A stretch of 64,000 nt of DNA from Polynucleobacter sp. HIN11. Lineage in GTDB: Bacteria > Pseudomonadota > Gammaproteobacteria > Burkholderiales > Burkholderiaceae. The stretch covers positions 1,054,001 to 1,118,000 of the forward strand of contig NZ_AP028142.1 of assembly GCF_030297675.1 (NCBI RefSeq), in the 5' to 3' direction. The position numbers and the translations under genes were made by a program. Under the pieces are notes generated by a model that saw nothing but the letters and a program-made list of their open reading frames with translations, did not search any database and was not told where the DNA came from. This document shows, piece by piece, positions 41,375 to 51,176 of this stretch. How positions within the stretch are numbered: the stretch's first letter is position 1; every line of letters starts with the position of its first letter.

Positions 41375-42241
41375 ATGAAGCACTATCGAGCCATTTGGAT
41401 CTCAGACGTGCATCTCGGGACACCTGGATGCCAGGCTAAGTTCCTCCTCGATTTCTTAAAGCATAACGAATCCGATACTCTTTATTTGGTTGGCGACATC
41501 ATTGATGGCTGGCGCTTAAAGAAGAGTATTTACTGGCCTCAGTCGCATAACGATGTCGTGCAAAAGATCTTACGCAAGGCTCGCAAAGGTACTGAGGTCG
41601 TCTATGTGCCCGGTAATCATGATGAGTCTGTGCGTCAGTTCTTGGGCCTCTCCTTTGGTGAAATCAAAGTGGTACCCGAGGCTATTCATACCACAGCCGA
41701 TGGTCGCAAGCTCTGGATTACCCACGGTGATTTATTTGATGGCGTGATGCAATATGCCAAGTGGCTTGCTTATGTAGGTGACAATCTCTACTCCCTCATT
41801 TTGTACTTGAATCGCTATCTCAATCTACTGCGTATTCGCATGGGTATGCAGTATTGGTCGCTCTCGCAATACTTAAAGCACCAGGTCAAGAATGCGGTGA
41901 GCTACATTGCCGACTTTGAGATGATCATGGCGCGCGAGGCTCGTTTACGGGGTTGTCAAGGCGTGGTCTGTGGGCATATTCATAAAGCTGAGATCCGTAT
42001 GATCGATAACCTCCTCTATTGCAATGATGGCGATTGGGTCGAGAGTTTGACCGCCTTAGTTGAGACCCATGAGGGTGAGCTCAAGATTGTGCATTGGCCA
42101 CGCATCTTAGATGACAAACCGGTTATCGAAGAGGTGATGGTTGAGCAAATGAGTCTATCGATTTCTTTTCCGAGCCGAGCCGCATCGCCTGCGTTGATGG
42201 CGCAATCCACTACCACTCATTCAATGGAGACTATTTCATGA
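41375..42241 (+). CDS. LpxH-like metallophosphoesterase (UDP-2,3-diacylglucosamine diphosphatase family)
   Basis: This 288-residue calcineurin-like phosphoesterase carries the full metal-binding set: DVHLG, GDIIDGW, GNHDE, THGD and GHIHKAE. Helical insert residues (about 120-190, with MQYWSLSQYLKHQVK) resemble the COG2908/LpxH lid. LpxH cleaves UDP-2,3-diacylglucosamine in lipid A synthesis, but this longer form next to a glycosyltransferase may act on another glycolipid. It starts the plus-strand lipid cluster; its stop overlaps the next start by four bases. Confidence 0.8.
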   Translation: MKHYRAIWISDVHLGTPGCQAKFLLDFLKHNESDTLYLVGDIIDGWRLKKSIYWPQSHNDVVQKILRKARKGTEVVYVPGNHDESVRQFLGLSFGEIKVVPEAIHTTADGRKLWITHGDLFDGVMQYAKWLAYVGDNLYSLILYLNRYLNLLRIRMGMQYWSLSQYLKHQVKNAVSYIADFEMIMAREARLRGCQGVVCGHIHKAEIRMIDNLLYCNDGDWVESLTALVETHEGELKIVHWPRILDDKPVIEEVMVEQMSLSISFPSRAASPALMAQSTTTHSMETIS

Positions 42242-43266
42242 GAATCATGATCGTAACTGACGCTTGGGAACCCCAAGTCAATGGCGTTGTCAGAACCCTC
42301 AAGCAAACCACCTATGAACTCCAAAAGATGGGGCATCAGGTCGAGATGATTACGCCCACCGAATTTAAGACCATTCCCTGCCCCACCTATCCAGACATTT
42401 CTTTATCGATCTTGCCTGGCAAGGGTGTCACTAAACGCATGAAGGCCTTCTCGCCCGATGCAATTCATATTGCGACCGAGGGGCCGCTTGGCTTGGCTGC
42501 ACGCTCGTACGCACTGCGCCACAACTTACCATTTTCAACCGCTTACCACACCCGTTTTCCTGAATACGTCTTCGCACGCACCCGCATTCCACTAGCATGG
42601 ACCTATCGCTTCCTGAAATGGTTTCATGGGCCATCGATGGCAGTGATGGCACCCACCCAAGTGGTCAAAGACGATCTCGAGAAATACGGTTTTGACAATG
42701 TCGTGATCTGGTCGCGCGGCGTTGATCTAGAGATATTTAAAGTCCAACCCTCCAAAGTATTAAATTCTGCTCACCCTATCTTCCTATATGTGGGTCGGGT
42801 TGCGGTTGAAAAAAACATCAACGCCTTCTTAGAGCTTGATCTGCCTGGATCAAAGTGGGTGGTCGGTGATGGTCCGACCTTAAAAGAAATTAAAGAGAAA
42901 TACCCGCTCGTCAACTATCTTGGCGTCCTCAATCAATATCAATTGGCTGAGGTCTATGCAGCGGCCGATGTCTTTGTGTTCCCGAGCAAGACTGACACCT
43001 TTGGTCTCGTTTTGCTGGAAGCCATGGCTTGCGGTTTGCCTGTAGCAGCCTACCCTGTTACCGGCCCAATTGATGTACTGGGTGACTCCAAGGCTGGAGT
43101 CATGCATGCGGATTTAAAAACCGCGTGTATGGAAGCCCTAAGGATTCCGCGTGAGGTGGCCCGCGCCCATGCCGAGAAGTTCTCATGGAAAGCGGCGAGT
43201 GAGCAGTTTGCCAATCATCTAAAGCCAGTGCGTGTGCATGTGAGCACGCAAACGGTTCCCGCTTGA
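42238..43266 (+). CDS. Glycosyltransferase family 4
   Basis: This 342-residue GT-B enzyme has an N-terminal acceptor domain (VTDAWEPQVNGVVRTLKQT, then IHIATEGPLGLAAR and AYHTRFPEYV) and a C-terminal nucleotide-sugar domain with YVGRVAVEKNI and KTDTFGLVLLEAMACGLPVAA, including the ExxGxxxxE-type signature. Close relatives are bacterial alpha-mannosyl or glucosyl transferases acting on lipids. Tight overlaps with the phosphoesterase and the kinase genes suggest that the three work on one glycolipid. Confidence 0.85.
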   Translation: MRIMIVTDAWEPQVNGVVRTLKQTTYELQKMGHQVEMITPTEFKTIPCPTYPDISLSILPGKGVTKRMKAFSPDAIHIATEGPLGLAARSYALRHNLPFSTAYHTRFPEYVFARTRIPLAWTYRFLKWFHGPSMAVMAPTQVVKDDLEKYGFDNVVIWSRGVDLEIFKVQPSKVLNSAHPIFLYVGRVAVEKNINAFLELDLPGSKWVVGDGPTLKEIKEKYPLVNYLGVLNQYQLAEVYAAADVFVFPSKTDTFGLVLLEAMACGLPVAAYPVTGPIDVLGDSKAGVMHADLKTACMEALRIPREVARAHAEKFSWKAASEQFANHLKPVRVHVSTQTVPA

Positions 43267-43667
43267 TGAGTCAACCATACGACATTAAACAAAATCCCCA
43301 TAAGGGGAATCGCGGTCTGACCCGAGCGATTCATGCGGCCAAGAACTCCTGGCATGGTTTGGTCTTTGCATTTAAAGAGGAAAGTGCCTTTCGGCAGGAA
43401 CTAGTCTTATTGGTGGTCTTAAGCCCGATTGCCCTTCTCCTGCCAGTTGGCCACCTTGAGAAAGCTCTCATGATCTGCTCGCTAATCATGGTGCTGGTGA
43501 TTGAACTGCTGAACTCGAGCGTAGAAGCCGCGATCGACCGAATCTCCTTTGAGCACCATGACCTCTCGAAGCGGGCCAAGGATTTTGGCTCTGCCGCTGT
43601 GATGCTAGCCCTACTCATTGCCTTTGTGATCTGGGCTGCCGTCCTCTATCAAGAATTTATTCAATAA
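43266..43667 (+). CDS. dgkA: Diacylglycerol kinase
   Basis: This 133-residue enzyme starts at ATG 43266 within TGATG, overlapping the previous stop by one base. It has three membrane helices and the family core AIHAAKNSWHGLVFAFKEESAFRQE and ELLNSSVEAAIDRISFEHHDLSKRAKDFGSAAVM, the latter holding the catalytic and metal-binding Glu and Asn residues. It phosphorylates diacylglycerol to phosphatidic acid, recycling lipid released by envelope glycosylation. Confidence 0.92.
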   Translation: MSQPYDIKQNPHKGNRGLTRAIHAAKNSWHGLVFAFKEESAFRQELVLLVVLSPIALLLPVGHLEKALMICSLIMVLVIELLNSSVEAAIDRISFEHHDLSKRAKDFGSAAVMLALLIAFVIWAAVLYQEFIQ

Positions 43668-43752
43668 AAACAATTACTTATGATTTTGTCACCCCTGCCT
43701 TATTCCTGTAATATATGCCCTATAGGATCAGGCTATCAACTAAGGAATCACA

Positions 43753-44700
43753 ATGCCTGATATCCCAAATCCTTTTTCGCCTTTAGACAACCTATTTATT
43801 ACAACGAAACGTCATGCGAACGCATCAATTTCCACTAAACCCTGGGCGGATAAATTGAATCCTCTCAAAAAGCTCTTTGGCAAAAAGCCAGAGACTCCTG
43901 AGGGCGATATCAAGTCCGACACGCCCACGTCTAAGACTGGATTAGAAAACGTTCCTCAGCTCTTAGGTAAAGCCAAGCGTGCTCCCTTTAAGATCTCGTG
44001 GGCCATCAATGCCGAGGAGATCAAGGAAGCGCAGCGCCTGCGTTACAAGGTATTTGCCGAAGAGATGGGTGCGCATCTGCCAGTCAATGAAGACGGTCTT
44101 GATATCGACGAGTTTGATGCCTATTGCGATCACTTGCTCATTCGTGACCCCGAGACCTTGCGCGTCATTGGTACTTACCGGGTCTTGCCACCCCATAAAG
44201 CCAGTCAACTTGGCCGCCTTTATTCGGATTCGGAGTTTGATCTCTCCCGCATTAATCACTTACGCCCCAAAATGGTGGAAGTAGGTCGCTCCTGTGTGCA
44301 TGAAGACTATCGCTCGGGTGCAGTAATCATGGCCCTATGGAGTGGTCTTGGCCAATACATGAAACAGCATCAATATGAGATCATGCTCGGTTGCGCCAGC
44401 ATTCCAATGGCTGATGGCGGCCACTATGCAGCCAGTCTCTATAACTCGCTCGGGCCGGAGCAAATGGCACCAGTTGAGAACCATGCGTTTCCGAAGCTAC
44501 CTCTCCCCTTAGATCGCTTAAATGGCGGTCTGCATGTGGAAGCACCACCGCTCATTAAGGGCTACCTGAAACTCGGGGCTAAGATTTGTAGTGCGCCCGC
44601 TTGGGATCCAGACTTCAACACCGCCGATCTACTCACGATGTTGCGGCTCTCCGAAATGAATCCGCGCTACGCGAAGCATTTTCTAGAAAAGGCGGACTAA
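43753..44700 (+). CDS. OlsB-like GNAT acyltransferase
   Basis: This 315-residue protein has a unique basic N-terminal 75 residues, then an acyl-homoserine-lactone-synthase-like GNAT domain: AQRLRYKVFAEEMGA, CDHLLIRDPETLRVIGTYRVLPP, MVEVGRSCVHEDYRSGAVIMALW and a C-terminal PPLIKGYLKLGAKICSAPAWDPDFNTAD. This is the pattern of OlsB-type acyl-ACP-dependent N-acyltransferases, whose product is lyso-ornithine lipid. No OlsA is adjacent, although the PlsC homologue at 40529 could serve. It lies 85 bases after dgkA and overlaps the ppx stop by four bases. Confidence 0.75.
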   Translation: MPDIPNPFSPLDNLFITTKRHANASISTKPWADKLNPLKKLFGKKPETPEGDIKSDTPTSKTGLENVPQLLGKAKRAPFKISWAINAEEIKEAQRLRYKVFAEEMGAHLPVNEDGLDIDEFDAYCDHLLIRDPETLRVIGTYRVLPPHKASQLGRLYSDSEFDLSRINHLRPKMVEVGRSCVHEDYRSGAVIMALWSGLGQYMKQHQYEIMLGCASIPMADGGHYAASLYNSLGPEQMAPVENHAFPKLPLPLDRLNGGLHVEAPPLIKGYLKLGAKICSAPAWDPDFNTADLLTMLRLSEMNPRYAKHFLEKAD

Positions 44701-46265
44701 TCCGTTAGCTTTAGGGTGTAGCGGTACCCGATTCGTTCCCACTCCGCCGCTTCTTTACGTAGACTGAACTCGGTTAAGGGGTGGGCATTGGCCCACTGCC
44801 GATCAATCGCGACCTCAAAGGTCTCGCTATTAGGGTTCTTCACCTTCACCTTTGGCAAATGCTCATCCATGCGTGAGCGGCACAAGACATGCGCTAGACG
44901 AATGCAGAACAACATACGCCAGTCGGTGAAGTTGGCATTGTTTGAGAGCTTGCCCAGTTTGCCCGTATGTCCCAGAAGCAGCGCTGCCAATCGTGCTTGA
45001 TCATTCTTGGAGAACCCTGGCATATCCGCATTTGCGGCGATATAGGCTGAATGTTTGTGATAGCCGTTATGCGAGATTGATAATCCGACCTCATGCAGGT
45101 TTGCTGACCAGCCAAGTAAGGCAAGGTTATCAGTGCGGCTCTCGTGATTAGGCTTTGGTAATTGGGCTAAGAACTCCGCTGCCAAAGTGCCTAAACGATG
45201 CGCCTGCTCACGATCAACTGCATAGCGTTGCATAAACTGCTCAACGGTCACAAAGCGCATGTCGTCGTGCTGCGTCCGTCCTAATAAATCGTAGAGCACG
45301 CCAACTCGGAGGGCTGCATCACTAACTTCCATGCGCTCGATGCCTAACTCATCGAAGATGGCGAGCATGATCGATAACCCACCCGGCAAGACGGGGCGGC
45401 GATCATCCTTGAGGTTGATGAGATTAACGCGATCAATATGATCAAAATCCAGGAGGCGCTTCTTCAGGCCCTTGAGACCCTGCAAGGTAATCACCCCCGC
45501 ACCACTATTGTCTAAGGGGTCCAGGGTTGACTTCTCACCAGAACCATTCAATTTGTTATCCGCTATCAAGTCAGCCAAAGCACGCGCCGTGCCTGATGAG
45601 CCAATGACTTGGTTCCAGCCTGATTTACTAAACCGTCCTTTAATCACTTGCACCTCGCGGCGCGCAGCTAGCTCAGCCTCTTTGAATGCATGGGGATCAA
45701 TCACCCCATTTGGAAAAAAACGAATGCTATGCGATACGCAACCGATGTAAAGACTCTCTAAGAGCTTTGGCTCATAGCCTTTACCGATGATGAACTCACT
45801 CGAGCCACCACCCACATCGATTACCAAGCGATTGCCTGAAACAGCTGGAGCCTCATGCGAGGTGCCGATATAAATCAGACGGGCTTCTTCCACTCCAGCG
45901 ATTACCTCAATCGGAAATCCCAAAGCAACCTGAGCCTCTTGCACAAACTTTTGCGCATTGCGCGCTACTCGTAAGGTGTTGGTGGCAACGGCTCTCACCT
46001 GCTCAGGCCGAAAGCCCCGCAAGCGCTCCCCAAAGCGTCGAATCGCCCCTAAGCCCCGCTCCATCGCCTCGTCATCCAAGACCTTGCCAGGGGTTAGGCC
46101 GGCTGCCAAACGAACTGGCTCGCGCAAGGTGTCGATGGTACGTAACTGCATCCCGGAGGGAGTAATGTAGGCCTGACAGATGAGCAATCGAAAGCTATTG
46201 GAGCCGAGGTCAACGGCGGCCACTAGGTCTAGTCCGGGCTTATTAGGGGTGCTGGTCTTAGACAC
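44697..46265 (-). CDS. ppx: Exopolyphosphatase (Ppx/GppA)
   Basis: This 522-residue protein has the actin-like ATPase fold: phosphate-1 loop AAVDLGSNSFRLLI, ATNTLRVARN, catalytic glutamate in GVEEARLIY, phosphate-2 loop LVIDVGGGSSEFIIG and QVIGSSGTARAL. A C-terminal HD-like helical domain (LLGWSANLHEVGLSISHNGYHKHSAYI) follows. It removes phosphates from the ends of polyphosphate chains, or from pppGpp. It is divergent from ppk1 across a 77-base gap, so synthesis and breakdown of polyphosphate share a control region. Confidence 0.92.
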   Translation of the reverse strand: MSKTSTPNKPGLDLVAAVDLGSNSFRLLICQAYITPSGMQLRTIDTLREPVRLAAGLTPGKVLDDEAMERGLGAIRRFGERLRGFRPEQVRAVATNTLRVARNAQKFVQEAQVALGFPIEVIAGVEEARLIYIGTSHEAPAVSGNRLVIDVGGGSSEFIIGKGYEPKLLESLYIGCVSHSIRFFPNGVIDPHAFKEAELAARREVQVIKGRFSKSGWNQVIGSSGTARALADLIADNKLNGSGEKSTLDPLDNSGAGVITLQGLKGLKKRLLDFDHIDRVNLINLKDDRRPVLPGGLSIMLAIFDELGIERMEVSDAALRVGVLYDLLGRTQHDDMRFVTVEQFMQRYAVDREQAHRLGTLAAEFLAQLPKPNHESRTDNLALLGWSANLHEVGLSISHNGYHKHSAYIAANADMPGFSKNDQARLAALLLGHTGKLGKLSNNANFTDWRMLFCIRLAHVLCRSRMDEHLPKVKVKNPNSETFEVAIDRQWANAHPLTEFSLRKEAAEWERIGYRYTLKLTD

Positions 46266-46342
46266 GGTATTTAGGATTTATTAAAGTCAAAGACTATTAT
46301 CGTATGAAATAAAAGTGACACATTTGTGAAATATAAAGAGAT

Positions 46343-48436
46343 ATGTCACTTCTATTACTCAACCGTGAAATCGGTATCCTCGAGTTTAATTCACGGGTTC
46401 TGGCGCAAGCCGAGGATCCGAAGATCCCCCTACTGGAGCGCATTCGCTTTCTGAGTATTGTCTCGAGTAATCTCGATGAGTTTTTTGAGATTCGGATGTC
46501 GGGCATCAAGGAACAGCTCATCGATAACTCCTTAAAGGTAGGCTCTGATGGGCGTACTATTGCAGAGAGTTATGAACTGGTCTCGCAACACACCCACACC
46601 TTGGTTGAGCGCCAGTATCATCTTTATCAACAGGTGCTGATCCCGCAGTTGCGCAAAGCGGGTATTGAATTTTTACTACCCGATTACTGGAATGATGAAC
46701 AGCGAGTTTGGGCTGAAGACTTCTTTAAAGAAGAACTCTTTCCCTTACTCACACCCATCGCCCTCGATCCGGTTCACCCCTTCCCACGCGTCATCAATAA
46801 AAGCCTGAACTTTATCGTTCAACTTGATGGGAAGGATGCTTTTGGACGCAAGGCTAATCTTGCTGTGGTGCAAGCACCGCGCGCACTGCCTCGTTTGGTC
46901 AAAATGCCTCACCGCTTATCAGGCAATACAAACACCTTTGTATTTTTATCTTCCTTTATTCAAGCGTATGTGGGTCAGCTATTTCCGGGGATGAAAGTAC
47001 TTGGTTGCTATCCATTTCGGGTGACGCGTAACTCCGATCTCTTTGTATCTGATGATGAGATCACCGATTTACGTCAAGCCTTGCAAGGCGAGCTGCCTAC
47101 CCGTCACTTGGGTGATGCAGTGCGCCTTGAAGCAAATATTAATATTCCAGATGCTCTCTTACAGCGCTTATGCAAGGAAAATAATCTTGATATGCGCGAT
47201 TGTTACCGTGTCAATGGCCCAGTCAATTTGGTCCGCCTTGCTCAACTCCCAGACTTGGTTGATGAGCCTAAGCTGGTCTTTAAACCATACACTCCTGCCA
47301 TACCATTTAAGCACGGCTCAGGTAATGGAGCTGTCTCATTCTTTGAGCGCATTAAGCAGGCCGATATTCTTTTGCATCATCCCTATGAGAGCTTTGAGCC
47401 CGTCTTAGATCTATTGCGCGAAGCAAGTCGCGATCCTCACGTATTGGCAATTAAGCAAACAGTGTATCGGACTGGTGATAAATCGCCAGTCATGGAGGCT
47501 CTGATTGAGGCTGCCCAAAATGGCAAAGAGGTTACGGTGGTCCTTGAGCTTCTTGCCCGTTTTGATGAGCAAACCAATATCAACTGGGCGGCTCGCTTGG
47601 AGGAAGTTGGAGCACATGTGGTCTATGGGGTAGTCGGTCATAAATGCCATGCCAAACTATTGCTGATCGTTCGTAAAGAGAAAATCCATAAGTCAGGTAA
47701 GACATCACTAGTGCGCTACGCCCACCTTGGAACCGGCAACTATCACCCCCGTACCGCTAAGCTCTACACCGACTTTGGTTTGATGACCTGTGATCCACTC
47801 ATCACCAAGGATGTGCATCAAGTTTTTCAGCAACTCACGGGGACTGGAATGCAGCTCGAGACCCGCGAACTGTGGGAAGCGCCCTTCACTATGCTTGAGC
47901 AACTCGTACATCACATCCGCGCCGAGACCAAGGCCGCAAAACAAGGTAAGAAAGCGCGCATTATCGGCAAGATGAATGCTCTTTTAGAAAAGACCATTAT
48001 CGAAGAGCTCTATAAAGCTTCGCAGGCCGGAGTGAAGATCGATCTGATTGTGCGCGGGGTCTGCGCTCTGCGCCCTGGGGTGAAAGGTCTATCCGAGAAC
48101 ATCAAGGTACGCTCGATTGTGGGTCGCTTCTTAGAGCATCACCGGATTTATTACTTCTATCATGGTGGCTCTGAACAGGTTTATCTGTCGAGCGCAGATT
48201 GGATGGAGCGTAATCTCCTGCGCCGCGTGGAGGTTGCATTCCCGGTAAAGGATCCCAAACTCAAGCAACGGGTGATTAACGAGGGCTTAATGATTTTGCT
48301 CAAAGACAATGCCTCAGCATGGCTAATGAAGCCCGATGGTGGTTACGTGAAGAGTAAGCCACGCAGCAACCAAACCCCGATCGTGGGTCAGCTCGAACTG
48401 CTTAAGAAATTCGCTCGGGGGGAAAGCGCAGGGTAA
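46343..48436 (+). CDS. ppk1: Polyphosphate kinase 1
   Basis: This 697-residue enzyme has N and head domains (LLNREIGILEFNSRVLAQAED, SSNLDEFFEIRMSG) and two phospholipase-D-like catalytic domains. The phosphorylated histidine lies in GHKCHAKLLLIVRK, followed by RYAHLGTGNYHPRTAKLYTDFG; the second histidine is in FLEHHRIYYF. It builds polyphosphate from ATP at the inner membrane. Its 3' end overlaps that of phoR on the other strand by 35 bases. Confidence 0.95.
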   Translation: MSLLLLNREIGILEFNSRVLAQAEDPKIPLLERIRFLSIVSSNLDEFFEIRMSGIKEQLIDNSLKVGSDGRTIAESYELVSQHTHTLVERQYHLYQQVLIPQLRKAGIEFLLPDYWNDEQRVWAEDFFKEELFPLLTPIALDPVHPFPRVINKSLNFIVQLDGKDAFGRKANLAVVQAPRALPRLVKMPHRLSGNTNTFVFLSSFIQAYVGQLFPGMKVLGCYPFRVTRNSDLFVSDDEITDLRQALQGELPTRHLGDAVRLEANINIPDALLQRLCKENNLDMRDCYRVNGPVNLVRLAQLPDLVDEPKLVFKPYTPAIPFKHGSGNGAVSFFERIKQADILLHHPYESFEPVLDLLREASRDPHVLAIKQTVYRTGDKSPVMEALIEAAQNGKEVTVVLELLARFDEQTNINWAARLEEVGAHVVYGVVGHKCHAKLLLIVRKEKIHKSGKTSLVRYAHLGTGNYHPRTAKLYTDFGLMTCDPLITKDVHQVFQQLTGTGMQLETRELWEAPFTMLEQLVHHIRAETKAAKQGKKARIIGKMNALLEKTIIEELYKASQAGVKIDLIVRGVCALRPGVKGLSENIKVRSIVGRFLEHHRIYYFYHGGSEQVYLSSADWMERNLLRRVEVAFPVKDPKLKQRVINEGLMILLKDNASAWLMKPDGGYVKSKPRSNQTPIVGQLELLKKFARGESAG

Positions 48437-49694
48437 AGGTACTACCCTTGCCAAGCGTACTCTCAACCACTAACTGGGCTTGATGACGGCTCGCCACATG
48501 CTTCACAATCGCTAGCCCAAGACCGGTACCACCGGTCTCACGCGAGCGACTCCGATCGACCCGATAGAAGCGCTCGGTTAAGCGCGGTATGTGTTCCGCT
48601 GAAATCCCAGGTCCCGTATCGGTTACCGAGAACTCCCCCTCTCCCTCAGGATTAATGCCCCATGAGACCGTCACCGATCCCTCTTCTGGTGTATACCGAA
48701 TCGCATTCGATACCAAATTACTAAAAGCGGACAACACCTCGCGCTCTTCACCTAATAAATTACAGGGTGTATTGAGATTAAAGTTCAGAGCATGTTTACC
48801 CTGCGATAAGGCGTAAGCATCATTTTTGATGAGCGACATTAAATAACTCATCGAAACACTGTTTAGAGGTGCGGGTTGTGTGTTGGCCTCAAGGTTTGCC
48901 AGAGTTAAGAGGTCCTCAACTAAATTCTTCATGCGCTTACCTTGATCCATCATCATCTCGAGGTATTGGGCCTTTTGCTCGGGTGGTAGATCCAAGGTTT
49001 GCATGGTCTCCAAAAAGCCCATCATGACGGTGAGCGGTGTGCGCATCTCATGCGAAACATTAGCCACGAAATCACGCCGCATGGCCTCAGCCTTACTCAA
49101 ATCCGTGATGTCCTGAATCAAGACCAAGCGGCGGTTCTCAGAGAATGGGAATGCTTGCAGACGAAGTATCAGGCTTGAACCACTCATCTTCTCTAACACA
49201 ATCGGCTCTTCATAATTCCGCTCAGTGATGTATTGCACAAACTCTGGTTTGCGGACGATGTAATGAATCCGTTGTAACACATCACGTTTGAGCTCAATCC
49301 CCAAAAAGCGTTCCGCAATCGCATTGCACCACTCGATTTGATCTTGATCATCAAGCATCACAATACCATTCGGGGATGCCTGAAATGCCTCAATAAAGCG
49401 TTTATGCTGGCGCTCTGCCTGCTCAATGTCTTTCCGTAAGCCAGTAATAATGCGTTGGAGTTTGAAGAAGATCTCAGCCCAAGCGCCGCCAAATCCCGAT
49501 AAATGAGAGATTCCTGCACCCTTGACAAAGGCGTCTAGGCGGGATTGATTGACATAGGCAATGAATAGGCTAAATACAATGATGAATACCGCAAGAAGCC
49601 AACCAAGCTCATCCCGTAGAAACGACTCACCAATCAAGCCAGCAACGCCGGCAAGTAGAAGGATTGGGATAAGGCGGAGAAATCCAGAAAGCAT
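48402..49694 (-). CDS. phoR: Phosphate regulon sensor kinase
   Basis: This 430-residue kinase has two N-terminal membrane helices without a large periplasmic domain, a PAS domain (FIEAFQASPNGIVMLDDQDQIEWCNA), the phosphoacceptor box VSHEMRTPLTVMMGFLETM and an ATPase domain with NLVSNAIRYTPE, VTDTGPGI and TGGTGLGLAIVKH. This layout is that of PhoR, which senses phosphate through PhoU and the Pst transporter rather than directly. It is the last gene of the pst-pho cluster. Confidence 0.93.
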   Translation of the reverse strand: MLSGFLRLIPILLLAGVAGLIGESFLRDELGWLLAVFIIVFSLFIAYVNQSRLDAFVKGAGISHLSGFGGAWAEIFFKLQRIITGLRKDIEQAERQHKRFIEAFQASPNGIVMLDDQDQIEWCNAIAERFLGIELKRDVLQRIHYIVRKPEFVQYITERNYEEPIVLEKMSGSSLILRLQAFPFSENRRLVLIQDITDLSKAEAMRRDFVANVSHEMRTPLTVMMGFLETMQTLDLPPEQKAQYLEMMMDQGKRMKNLVEDLLTLANLEANTQPAPLNSVSMSYLMSLIKNDAYALSQGKHALNFNLNTPCNLLGEEREVLSAFSNLVSNAIRYTPEEGSVTVSWGINPEGEGEFSVTDTGPGISAEHIPRLTERFYRVDRSRSRETGGTGLGLAIVKHVASRHQAQLVVESTLGKGSTFTLRFPPERIS

Positions 49695-49745
49695 GGCGAC
49701 ATCTTAGAGCATCTTCCGGAGATGCTCAAAAATTAAGCATAACGC

Positions 49746-50456
49746 CTAAGCTGGGGTTTTAGTGATCCGGTAGCCGCTACCGCGCACGGTCTCGATATAT
49801 TGATCACAATTGGCTTCCGATAGGGCCGCGCGTAAGCGCTTAATATGGACATCAACGGTCCGCTCCTCGATGTAGACCTGATCGCCCCAAACCCGATCCA
49901 GAAGATGCGAGCGGCTATGAACCCGCTCAGGATTGCCCATGAAGAACTGCAGAAGGCGGAATTCGGTTGGGCCCAAGTTGAGCGATTGCTCTTTTTCTCC
50001 GGGATGGGTTACGGTAATGCGATGGGTGACCGGATCCAGTTGAATGGGCCCGAGTTTTAATACATCATCACTCATCCCCAAGACGGTATTACGTCGTAAT
50101 AGTGCCCTCACCCGCGCAATGAGTTCTTTTGGCGAAAATGGCTTGGTCACATAATCGTCTGCCCCAGAGTCTAGCCCCTGGATCTTATCGGCTTCTGCGC
50201 CTTTGGCGGTCAGCATCAGAATGGGTATATTTTGTAACTCAGGACTAGCGCGAAGTTCTTTGGTGAATTGCACCCCAGATTTACCGGGCATCATCCAATC
50301 CAAGATCAATAAATCGGGTTTTTGAGATTTAATCTTTTGCAGCCCCTCCTCCGATTGCAGGGCACGCTCCACCGTAAAACCTGAATGAGTAAGATTAATC
50401 GCAATCAGTTCTGCAATCGAAGGTTCATCTTCAATAATCAGAATGCGGTGTGACAT
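49746..50456 (-). CDS. phoB: Phosphate regulon response regulator
   Basis: This 236-residue OmpR-family protein has a receiver domain (IEDEPS, phospho-acceptor in LILDWMMPG, LTAKG, TKPFSPKEL) and a winged helix with LLDRVWGDQVYIEERTVDVHIKRLRAAL, the PhoB-type recognition helix. It should bind the Pho box upstream of pstS. It is encoded three bases after phoU. Confidence 0.95.
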   Translation of the reverse strand: MSHRILIIEDEPSIAELIAINLTHSGFTVERALQSEEGLQKIKSQKPDLLILDWMMPGKSGVQFTKELRASPELQNIPILMLTAKGAEADKIQGLDSGADDYVTKPFSPKELIARVRALLRRNTVLGMSDDVLKLGPIQLDPVTHRITVTHPGEKEQSLNLGPTEFRLLQFFMGNPERVHSRSHLLDRVWGDQVYIEERTVDVHIKRLRAALSEANCDQYIETVRGSGYRITKTPA

Positions 50457-50459
50457 GGG

Positions 50460-51164
50460 CTACTTAGTCGCCTCGCGAACTAGGTCATCATGTGGCACAT
50501 GACGAACGTCGGCGCCTTTCACAATATAGATCACAAACTCTGCAATATTTTTTGAGTGATCACCAATCCGCTCGATTGCTTTTGCAATCGACAAAAGATC
50601 CAGTCCGGTTGAGATCATCTTAGGATCTTCTGCCATGTAAGTAATGAGCTTACGTACAAAACCCCTAAACTCTTCATCGATTTGTTTATCATCCTCAACC
50701 ACTTTGGCAGCCGAGGCGGCATCAAGACGTGCAAAACAGTCAAGGGAGCGGCGCAATAGCTCAATGGCCATTTGCCCGGAGAGCTTAATCTCCGCAGCAT
50801 TAATTTTATAGTTCGGCGCCTGCTCAATCACGCGCTTGGCACGCTTCGCAACAATTTCTGCTTCATCGCCGGCTCGTTCAAGATTGGTAATCGCCTTAGA
50901 AATCGCCATGACCAATCGCAAGTCACGGGCTGTTGGTTGACGACGCGCAATTAACTCAGTGCATGCAGAATCAATTTCAACCTCTAAGGTATTAATTGAT
51001 TTTTCTCGTTCAATGACTTGATTGCATAAATCAATATTAGTTTCTGAGAATCCGCGCATGGCAACCTCGACCTGGGACTCTACTAGGCCACCCATTTTAA
51101 GCAGCTTGCTACATAAGGAATTTAAGTCCTCGTCAAATTGAGATGATAGATGGCGATCGTTCAT
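50460..51164 (-). CDS. phoU: Phosphate signalling protein PhoU
   Basis: This 234-residue, all-helical protein is made of two similar three-helix bundles. The metal-binding ExxxD patterns are seen in ALxxxI-type helices (TNLERAGDEAEIVAKRAKRV and AIERIGDHSKNIAEFVIYIVKG). It links PstB to PhoR and keeps the kinase off when phosphate is plentiful. It lies between pstB and phoB, 12 and three bases away. Confidence 0.95.
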   Translation of the reverse strand: MNDRHLSSQFDEDLNSLCSKLLKMGGLVESQVEVAMRGFSETNIDLCNQVIEREKSINTLEVEIDSACTELIARRQPTARDLRLVMAISKAITNLERAGDEAEIVAKRAKRVIEQAPNYKINAAEIKLSGQMAIELLRRSLDCFARLDAASAAKVVEDDKQIDEEFRGFVRKLITYMAEDPKMISTGLDLLSIAKAIERIGDHSKNIAEFVIYIVKGADVRHVPHDDLVREATK

Positions 51165-51176
51165 TGCTTCTCCTCA

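Noticed and set aside
41375..42241. Confident assignment as LpxH
   Set aside because: Motifs fit, but the protein is longer than typical LpxH and is encoded with a glycosyltransferase and DgkA, so another glycolipid phosphatase role is possible; no gene symbol was given.
46266..46342. Pho box in the ppx-ppk1 divergent gap
   Set aside because: A TGTCAC-like half-site is present but the second half is poor; not enough to claim PhoB control.
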